Shown: positions 1 to 5,071 of the stretch, piece after piece
Numbering within the stretch: the stretch's first letter is position 1
How the letters are laid out: each line of letters opens with the position of its first letter
Source of the DNA: Candidatus Delongbacteria bacterium
GTDB taxonomy: Bacteria > UBA4055
Length of the DNA: 5,071 nucleotides
Direction: 5' to 3'
Assembly: GCA_013139625.1 (NCBI GenBank)
Contig: WTAK01000476.1
Coordinates: forward strand, 1-5,071
Made by a program: the position numbers and the translations under genes
Notes under the pieces: model-generated
What the model was told of the DNA's origin: nothing
Database searches by the model: none
What the model saw: the letters and a program-made list of their open reading frames with translations, nothing else

Positions 1-21
1 AATTTATATATCTATCAAATC

Positions 22-50
22 TATGTTGCACAATCAATACGGACAACATA
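22..50. repeat. Short inverted repeat upstream of the first gene
   Basis: TATGTTG (22-28) and CAACATA (44-50) are perfect 7-bp inverted arms around a 15-nt centre. The arms could form an operator half-site pair, or a weak hairpin. They lie about 110 bp upstream of the promoter-like element. The arms are short and AT-rich, so chance occurrence is quite possible. Nothing else in 1-160 was convincing. Confidence 0.2.
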
Positions 51-162
51 TATGGCTAAATCTACCCACATTCAAGACTAGATAGAAAGCCATACATTAA
101 AGATAAAGTTTTTTTACCGAGAACGAAATACGGGTATGTTTTGGAACACTATAATCATCCAT

Positions 163-194
163 TTTGATTTTTTAAAATCTTAGAGTTATATTTG
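163..194 (+). promoter_or_regulatory. Bacteroidota-type promoter for the transposase/TPR gene
   Basis: TTTG at 163-166, a 20-bp spacer and TATATTTG at 187-194 fit the known Bacteroides sigma-ABfr consensus (TTTG near -33, TAnnTTTG near -7, spacer about 19-21) at every defined base. An overlapping sigma70-like reading also exists (TTGATT 164-169, 17 bp, TATATT 187-192). Transcription would start near 199-203, only a few bases before the ATG at 206. That implies a nearly leaderless mRNA, or translation from the GTG at 218. AT-rich DNA produces such matches by chance, so this is a good candidate and not a proven promoter. Confidence 0.5.
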
Positions 195-205
195 ACATTA
201 AGTAA

Positions 206-2803
206 ATGGGTGGCATCGTGATTAAAAATTTAACAGAGCTAACAAAAAAGAAGTTCATTGTTGTTAATATTGCAAATGAGATTGGCATATCTAAAACAGC
301 TGAGTTATTTAACTATAGTCGGCAAACAATTAGAATTTGGAAAAAAGAATATCGTGAAAATGGAATTGAAGGACTTCAGAATAAATCTCGTAAAGGTCAG
401 AGCTATCCTGATAAAGTTTCTTATGATGTCGTAAATAAAATTATAGCGATAAAAGTAAACCATCCAGACTATACTGCAAAAAAAATAAAAAAGGTACTAA
501 AACTCAATTATTCAATTAGAACAATATCTAAAAAGATAAACCAAAACTCTCATTTGCTTAAAATTGATAAAAAGAATAACCAGACAAATAATCTTCAGCC
601 TGATGTTTTTTCGGATTTCTTCGTTTCGATCAAAAAAATACAATATAATAACAGGCCAAACAAACTTCCAAAGTATATAATATTATTGGAAGAAAGATCA
701 ACAGGCATTACCTTCAGTTCGTTTTCATATGAAAGAATTTCTTTATCAATCGCCATTTTTCTTGAATATATCATAGAGAACCTTCAAAAATTCTTTTCCT
801 TTAATAAGTTTAATTTTTATTTATCCAGTTCTATTAAAATGTCATCCAATGATATTATAACACACATAGTGAAAGATAAATTCCAATACAACCTTATACC
901 CAATTCTTACATTTCTGAGTTCTATTCATCATCCATAAGAGATAAACCATATAGCTATCTTTACGATAATTTATTTTCTAAATTCAATTTTATATCAAAC
1001 AATGAAAATTCATTATCATATAAAACTTTCGCACATTTATTTCTATTTAACCATAAAAGAATTGAACATATTTCAAATTCAAAGATTCCTGTTGATAGTT
1101 CACTTATAGAAAAATTCGGGAAAATATCATTTATTGTATTGCCAATATTTACGGATAAGTTTATTTCCAGTATAGATAGAATAAAACGTAATAAGAAGTT
1201 CTTTAACGACCTTTATTCAAATATATCCAATCCTGAATTTAATTTAAGGCTCCAACAAATCAACTTAATAATTTCATATTTAGCTACTATTGGTAAAAAA
1301 GCTGAAGTAAAATATCAGCATCAGTTAGCTGAAGAGATATTTTCAGCAACGGAATCTATTGCAAAATACTATATTGACAATATCTCAGAATACCTTGAGC
1401 AGAATAATTCTGAGAATAATCCACTTTTCTCTGATCATACTCTTATTTTAAATAATATCGTATCAAATTTGATAGCATCTTTATCAGGATTGAGTTATTC
1501 TTTTAAATTAAAAGGCTTCAATCAAAAAGAAATTTCATATTTAGAAGAAAGTATTGAATTATCTGAAAAATATGATTTTATAGAAAATGAAATAATACTA
1601 AAGAATATGCTCGTATTTTGCTATACCCCATATCAGGATAAAGATAAAGCTTTAGAGTTAGTCAGATATATTATAAAACACCCACAAATAAATAAGGAAC
1701 AAGATCTTATAGCTAAAATTAATATCGGTATGTATTATTTTGAAAAAAGCAATTTTAAAATTGCGGAAAATATCTATGTAGCACTTCTTGAAAAAATAGG
1801 TAAGCAATATCCTGAATTAAGAACAATTGTATTATTGAATTTATCTACGATTGACCTGTTTACTAACCGATTAAGCGAAGCCTTTTCTTACTTAGAAGAA
1901 GCTAAAGAGTGCATAAAAGCTAATAATATCCTTAAATATGGCATCAATTTAAATGATAATTTTGGTTTGTATTATGCAAAGAATCAAATGTCAGAAAAAG
2001 CAATAGAATATTTTAAGAAGGCAATAAAACTTTCTAAAAAAAGAGGTAATGTGGTCTTCATAAATCGCTCTACCCGTAATCTGGGAAATATATACAATAT
2101 TCTTGGGAAATACGATAAAGCAATCATTAGTTTTAAATCAATACTTTTATCTATTCAGGAGAGTCAAGAATACAAAGGTTTAATTACATTACTACTTTAT
2201 ATTTCTGGGACATATTTTAATTTAAAAAAATATAAAATATCTGAAAATTATGCTGAAAAAGCTATTTTTCTTTCCAATGTATTAAAAAATGATCTGCTCT
2301 ATTTTTGTAGCCTGATCTACATGATAAATATTCATATTGAACAACTAGATATAAAGAAGATAGTTGCTATTCTGCAAATATTTATAAATATGAAGGATAA
2401 GATTAAAAATTCATCCACCAAATTTATAATAAAAATCATAACTTATAAATCTGAGTTTCTTAAGTTGCTCTTTAATCACAAACTTACAAAAAAAGAGATA
2501 TTATTGAGAGAAGAAAAGATTATAGATATTTTCAATGAAATTGATTCAGATATAGAATATTATAAAGATAACAATGACCAAAAAGCTGAATTAACATTCC
2601 TTTATTGCAAATTATATAAATACCTTTATGATCACTCAAAAAAACAAAAGATAAAAATAGAAATGATTGAAGGAATAATTAAGGATAGTTATATACTGCA
2701 TAAAAAGAATGCAACTGAGATTTATACAACTTTATCTTCTCAAGCAGAGGATGTTCTTTATAAAAAAAGGTTAAAAGAGATTGAGCAATTTCCGGAGTTA
2801 TAG
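206..2803 (+). CDS. Transposase-derived HTH/degenerate integrase protein fused to TPR repeats
   Basis: The 865-residue protein has three parts. Residues ~20-62 are a helix-turn-helix typical of IS481/IS630/IS3 transposases (ISKTAELFNYSRQTIRIWKK, then NGIEGLQNKSRK). Residues ~70-112 look like the second DNA-binding helical segment (NHPDYTAKKIKKVLK). Residues ~130-300 follow an integrase/RNase-H fold layout: a KYIILLEERSTG strand pair, a long helix at 178-195, and the terminal signature FNHKR...SKIP (281-295), like YN..RPH...TP of rve-type transposases. The middle catalytic Asp position reads SSSI (207-210), so transposition activity is unlikely. Residues ~360-700 carry TPR-type helix pairs at about 40-residue spacing, clearest at 500-536, 537-573, 582-615, 617-656 and 657-696. 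The last ~165 residues are helical but not classifiable. No signal peptide or membrane segment is evident, so it is probably cytoplasmic. The likely role, by inference, is a DNA-binding regulator or scaffold whose TPR part binds a protein or peptide partner. The start is ambiguous: ATG 206 has no Shine-Dalgarno, whereas GTG 218 (codon 5) follows GGGTGG at 208-213. The gene is more AT-rich than its neighbours, suggesting transfer. Confidence 0.85.
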   Translation: MGGIVIKNLTELTKKKFIVVNIANEIGISKTAELFNYSRQTIRIWKKEYRENGIEGLQNKSRKGQSYPDKVSYDVVNKIIAIKVNHPDYTAKKIKKVLKLNYSIRTISKKINQNSHLLKIDKKNNQTNNLQPDVFSDFFVSIKKIQYNNRPNKLPKYIILLEERSTGITFSSFSYERISLSIAIFLEYIIENLQKFFSFNKFNFYLSSSIKMSSNDIITHIVKDKFQYNLIPNSYISEFYSSSIRDKPYSYLYDNLFSKFNFISNNENSLSYKTFAHLFLFNHKRIEHISNSKIPVDSSLIEKFGKISFIVLPIFTDKFISSIDRIKRNKKFFNDLYSNISNPEFNLRLQQINLIISYLATIGKKAEVKYQHQLAEEIFSATESIAKYYIDNISEYLEQNNSENNPLFSDHTLILNNIVSNLIASLSGLSYSFKLKGFNQKEISYLEESIELSEKYDFIENEIILKNMLVFCYTPYQDKDKALELVRYIIKHPQINKEQDLIAKINIGMYYFEKSNFKIAENIYVALLEKIGKQYPELRTIVLLNLSTIDLFTNRLSEAFSYLEEAKECIKANNILKYGINLNDNFGLYYAKNQMSEKAIEYFKKAIKLSKKRGNVVFINRSTRNLGNIYNILGKYDKAIISFKSILLSIQESQEYKGLITLLLYISGTYFNLKKYKISENYAEKAIFLSNVLKNDLLYFCSLIYMINIHIEQLDIKKIVAILQIFINMKDKIKNSSTKFIIKIITYKSEFLKLLFNHKLTKKEILLREEKIIDIFNEIDSDIEYYKDNNDQKAELTFLYCKLYKYLYDHSKKQKIKIEMIEGIIKDSYILHKKNATEIYTTLSSQAEDVLYKKRLKEIEQFPEL

Positions 2804-2808
2804 CAATT

Positions 2809-3423
2809 CTACTTCTTTTTCTTATCTTCCATCTTTTTTGCAATATCAGGATATAGTTCTTTTAAGCAATCAGGGCATATAGAATGAGAAAATTTAGCAT
2901 CTGAGCGGGTACTTAAATATTGTTCTACCTGAGACCAGTATCCTTCATCATCTCTGACCTTTTTACATGATGAACAAATTGGAATTATGCCGTGTAAAGT
3001 TTCGATTTCATTTCTTAAATGATTTATAACTGTTTCAAGCTTTAGAAGCTTAGATATATCTCGCAGTTCTTCGATAACATATAATAAATTTCCATCATCA
3101 TCAAAAACAGGAGTTGCAGTGATCTCTTCAAAAACCTCAACACCATCATATATGTGCTTATGAACTACTTGAGAACTTTCTTTTGATTCAATTGATAGTT
3201 GTACAGGACATTGGTGTCCTTGCTCTTGACAGGGTTTTTCTTCGTTATGAGTAACAGCGTAACATTTCTGACCTGCTACATCAGAACAATTCATCATCTT
3301 ACAAGCTGCATTATTGGATAATAAAATATTGAAATCCTTATCAATAACTAAAACTGAATGACTAAGTTTATCGAATACACCACATTCGATCCTTTCACAT
3401 TTATCTTTATTTTGTTCACTCAT
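2809..3423 (-). CDS. PAS-domain sensor-like protein with C-terminal Cys/His zinc-ribbon-like motif
   Basis: This is a 204-residue soluble protein. Residues ~15-125 form a PAS domain: SHSVLVIDKDFNILLSNNAA at the start, and ITATPVFDDDGNLLYVIEEL then RDIS at the end. The PAS core holds a Cys/His cluster (C54, H59, C65, H70, C72), a pattern recurring in some PAS sensors and plausibly binding metal or sensing redox state. Residues ~124-145 look like a short coiled coil. The C-terminal part has ICSSCKKVRDDEGYW (C150, C153) and SHSICPDC (H180, C183, C186). This conserved tail is known from the C-terminal ends of many PAS sensors and response regulators and probably forms a zinc-ribbon-like fold. There is no kinase, GGDEF or DNA-binding output domain, so it probably signals through a partner. 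It is the last gene of the - strand operon, 9 nt after lepB. The ATG start is supported by AGGAG six bases upstream. The ligand is unknown. Confidence 0.88.
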   Translation of the reverse strand: MSEQNKDKCERIECGVFDKLSHSVLVIDKDFNILLSNNAACKMMNCSDVAGQKCYAVTHNEEKPCQEQGHQCPVQLSIESKESSQVVHKHIYDGVEVFEEITATPVFDDDGNLLYVIEELRDISKLLKLETVINHLRNEIETLHGIIPICSSCKKVRDDEGYWSQVEQYLSTRSDAKFSHSICPDCLKELYPDIAKKMEDKKKK

Positions 3424-3429
3424 GATATA

Positions 3430-3434
3430 CTCCT
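3430..3434 (-). promoter_or_regulatory. Ribosome-binding site of the PAS gene, overlapping the lepB stop
   Basis: On the - strand AGGAG lies six bases before the PAS-gene ATG (3423-3421). Its first two bases belong to the lepB TAG stop (3435-3433). A ribosome terminating on lepB would sit on this site, so translational coupling and co-transcription are likely. The site also fixes the PAS start codon. Confidence 0.75.
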
Positions 3435-4176
3435 ATTGAATAAAGTACCCGATCCTTGACCATCTTATAGCTTTTAGCAAAGGTGCTTCTGAATCCCATG
3501 AAAAATATACCATGATAGGTTTTCCAACAATGTAATCCTCTTCAACAAAGCCCCAATAACGACTATCATAGCTATTGTCTCTATTATCACCCATCATAAA
3601 ATATGAACCTTCCGGCACAGTTAATGGTCCGAAATTATCTCTGTTTCCCATATTTTGGAATATACCCGGTTGCTGATAATCCATAGGAATTTCTCTGAGA
3701 TCAGTGAATCTTTCTTTTGCTTTACCTTCTTCGAACATTGGATCGATTTCAACTGTATCGTAAAATTCTCCGAATCTTTTGCCATCAACATAAACTTCTT
3801 TATTTTTTATTTCAATAGTTTGACCCGATAACGCAATACATCTTTTCACGTAGTAAAGCCATTGGTCATATTGCTCATCAAAATGTTTAAATACAACCAC
3901 ATCACCCTGTTTAATATCTTTAAATAAAGGAGTTTTTGCCCAAGGAATGCTAAAACCTATCTCAGTAAAAGGAATACCTATCCAATCCGGCGTTCTGAGT
4001 CCGTAAATAAATTTATTAACTAAAAGCATATCTCCAACTCTAAGTGTTCTTTCCATCGATCCAGTAGGAATTCTATATGCTGAAACGATGAATGACATTA
4101 TTAAAAACAGCATTATTATCAAGCTGGCAATTGATTTTATTATTAGTTTATAGTTTACAGGTTTTTTCTCTTCCAT
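3433..4176 (-). CDS. lepB: Signal peptidase I
   Basis: This 247-residue membrane-anchored serine protease (family S26) removes signal peptides from Sec- and Tat-exported preproteins, with its active site outside the cytoplasmic membrane. A short basic N-terminus precedes one membrane segment at ~11-33. The conserved boxes are all present in order: RIPTGSM with nucleophile Ser40, RVGDMLLVNKFIYG (47-59), YYVKRCIALSG with general base Lys111, and GDNRDNSYDSRYWG (196-209). The length is normal for the short bacterial form with one visible anchor. Both members of the Ser/Lys dyad are present, so the enzyme should be active. The ATG is supported by AGAGGA (minus strand, 4186-4181) four bases upstream. 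The gene lies 97 nt downstream of the EIIA-domain gene on the same strand and is followed after 9 nt by the PAS gene. No clear promoter was identified in the upstream gap, so read-through from the EIIA gene is possible. Confidence 0.97.
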   Translation of the reverse strand: MEEKKPVNYKLIIKSIASLIIMLFLIMSFIVSAYRIPTGSMERTLRVGDMLLVNKFIYGLRTPDWIGIPFTEIGFSIPWAKTPLFKDIKQGDVVVFKHFDEQYDQWLYYVKRCIALSGQTIEIKNKEVYVDGKRFGEFYDTVEIDPMFEEGKAKERFTDLREIPMDYQQPGIFQNMGNRDNFGPLTVPEGSYFMMGDNRDNSYDSRYWGFVEEDYIVGKPIMVYFSWDSEAPLLKAIRWSRIGYFIQ

Positions 4177-4240
4177 TTATTCCTCTGTGATTGGTTTCAT
4201 AACCATCTTACTATTTATATACGTTTTTGTTCTGTCATCG

Positions 4241-4260
4241 AGACGCGATAAATCGCGTCT
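4241..4260. repeat. REP-like GC-rich palindrome
   Basis: AGACGCGA (4241-4248) and TCGCGTCT (4253-4260) are perfect inverted arms around TAAA; the outer loop bases can also pair, giving nine base pairs. It is much richer in GC than its surroundings. It starts 13 nt after the EIIA-gene stop, in the gap before lepB. On the - strand no U-run follows the stem, so it is a poor intrinsic terminator for the EIIA gene. From memory, similar AGACGCGAT..ATCGCGTCT palindromes are dispersed in cyanobacterial and other genomes, which suggests a REP/MITE-type element. It could also affect mRNA stability between the two genes. Confidence 0.75.
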
Positions 4261-4273
4261 TTACGGAATTGTT

Positions 4274-5071
4274 CTATAACTTGAAGAAATTCCATACTTG
4301 CTTCTGTGTTTTCTTACTTAGAAGGTTCTCTACAAATTCTTTCTTATGTAGATATGTTGATATACCTGCTAAAACCCTAATATGAGGATCATTCTTTTTG
4401 GTAGATGATATAATTAATATAATTATTTTTGTAGGAAGACCATCAATAGATTCAAATTCTATACCATCTTTTTTGAACCCGATCGCTATCTGAACTTGTT
4501 TAACACCATCTGTTCTGGCATGTGGGATTGCAAGACCGTTTTGCATACCGGTACTGATACTACTTTCTCTGGTCATAACTTCTTGAAAGATATCATCTTT
4601 ATTCGTTATCTTACCGTTCTTCTCAAGAATATCTACAAGTTCTTTTATAACTTCCTCTTTGGTATTTCCTTTGAGATCAAGTTCAATACAATTTGGATCT
4701 AAGATTTTAGAAATATCAATATTCACTCTTGATTTTATATCATGTGTAATTGTTTTCCTTAGTTCATCAGTATTTGTCATATCCTTTAATTTATCAAGAT
4801 TGTGCTTAAGTTTCATAAAAGATTCATAAATCATTGTTCTTACAAAAGACATATCTTCTTTATTAGTAGAGAAAACTATCTTCTCAGAATATTTATCCAA
4901 TTTTACAAAAATATCATCCTTTCTGATATGATAAATTTCATGATCAAGTGTAATCTTATTGATAAAAAAACCTTCATTATCAAAATACTGAATTATATAT
5001 GATTCGAAAAACTCTGTCCTTTCCTGACTTTCCAAGTTCAATTCGTATGTTTCACTTTCAAGGTCTTTAAT
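4274..5071 (-). CDS. PTS EIIA type-2 (PtsN/fructose-like) domain protein, 5' end outside the window
   Basis: The reading frame ends at TAG (4276-4274) and stays open to the right edge, so at least 265 residues are present. The first possible start is a TTG at 5041 with no Shine-Dalgarno, and the first in-frame ATG is codon 64 counted from there. The true start therefore probably lies beyond the window. Counting from the TTG, residues ~110-255 form a PTS EIIA type-2 domain. TRESSISTGMQNGLAIPHAR carries the phosphoacceptor His174, codon at 4522-4520. The second conserved histidine is His220 in DPHIRVLAGIS. Such domains take phosphate from HPr and act in sugar uptake or, as in PtsN (EIIA-Ntr), in regulation. 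No EIIB or EIIC domain is visible, which favours a regulatory role. The ~110 upstream residues are soluble and not recognised; they could be a degenerate EIIA copy or the tail of a larger protein. The gene is followed by the palindrome and lepB. Confidence 0.85.
   Translation of the reverse strand: MKDLESETYELNLESQERTEFFESYIIQYFDNEGFFINKITLDHEIYHIRKDDIFVKLDKYSEKIVFSTNKEDMSFVRTMIYESFMKLKHNLDKLKDMTNTDELRKTITHDIKSRVNIDISKILDPNCIELDLKGNTKEEVIKELVDILEKNGKITNKDDIFQEVMTRESSISTGMQNGLAIPHARTDGVKQVQIAIGFKKDGIEFESIDGLPTKIIILIISSTKKNDPHIRVLAGISTYLHKKEFVENLLSKKTQKQVWNFFKL

Noticed and set aside
1..85. Frames 1 and 2 of the + strand are both open from the left edge to stops near 81 and 85, possibly the end of an upstream gene.
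   Set aside because: Fewer than 30 codons in each frame, no recognisable residues, and two frames open at once, so no choice can be supported.
60..167. An open stretch of about 35 codons in + frame 3 ending at TGA 165-167, with protein-like composition (for example KYGYVLEHYNHPF).
   Set aside because: It has no start codon, is preceded by an in-frame stop at 57-59, overlaps the promoter-like element, and cannot be recognised. It might be a remnant of a decayed gene, but chance is equally likely.
206..2803. Calling the first gene an active insertion-sequence transposase.
   Set aside because: The middle catalytic Asp motif is missing, a ~500-residue TPR region is attached, and no terminal inverted repeats or target-site duplication are visible.
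2784..2808. A 7-bp direct repeat AGCAATT at 2784-2790 and 2802-2808 as a possible target-site duplication.
   Set aside because: Both copies lie at the 3' end of the same gene, mostly inside its coding sequence, rather than flanking an element; the repeat is short and AT-rich.
4212..4238. A possible - strand promoter for lepB: ATGACA (4238-4233) and TAAATA (4217-4212).
   Set aside because: The spacer is only 15 bp and the match is partial. In AT-rich DNA this is not distinguishable from chance.
4241..4260. Reading the palindrome as a rho-independent terminator of the EIIA gene.
   Set aside because: The - strand sequence after the stem is CGATGACAG, with no U-run. On the + strand there are only a few T residues and no gene ends there.
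4496..4702. A + strand open frame of 68 codons inside the EIIA-domain gene.
   Set aside because: It lies antisense to a well-supported EIIA domain and encodes a low-complexity Phe/Ile-rich product with no ribosome-binding site.
4802..5002. A + strand open frame of 66 codons opposite the N-terminal part of the EIIA gene.
   Set aside because: A shadow of the real - strand frame, with no domain and no start signal.

Overview
The window is an AT-rich bacterial segment with four protein-coding genes. One long gene lies on the + strand at the left. Three genes lie on the - strand at the right and read towards it. No rRNA, tRNA, CRISPR array or intact insertion sequence was seen. The promoter in front of the + strand gene matches the Bacteroidota-type consensus (TTTG, then TAnnTTTG). 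With the low GC content, this suggests the Bacteroidota or a related FCB-group lineage. That assignment is an inference, and the phylum cannot be fixed from the sequence alone.

Left region: positions 1-205 hold no supportable gene. They contain a promoter-like pair just before the first gene and a short inverted repeat. Positions 206-2803 encode an 865-residue protein whose first ~300 residues follow the layout of an IS481/IS3-type transposase: helix-turn-helix, second DNA-binding helical segment, degenerate RNase-H/integrase fold, and the C-terminal YN..R signature. About 500 residues of TPR-type helical repeats follow. The catalytic acidic residues are not preserved as a set. The protein therefore looks like a transposase-derived DNA-binding factor with a TPR sensing or scaffolding domain, not an active element. 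This is the most interesting object in the window.

Right region (- strand, read right to left): a PTS EIIA-domain protein, open to the right edge and therefore probably incomplete; a 97-nt gap with a strong REP-like palindrome; type I signal peptidase (lepB); and, 9 nt later, a small PAS-domain protein with a C-terminal Cys/His zinc-ribbon-like motif. lepB and the PAS gene are clearly an operon, because the PAS gene's ribosome-binding site overlaps the lepB stop codon. The PAS gene and the transposase/TPR gene converge with only 5 bp between their stop codons and no visible terminator.

The - strand genes look like ordinary chromosomal functions: protein secretion, phosphotransfer regulation and PAS sensing. 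The + strand gene is visibly more AT-rich and looks accessory. Nothing in the sequence ties its function to its neighbours.
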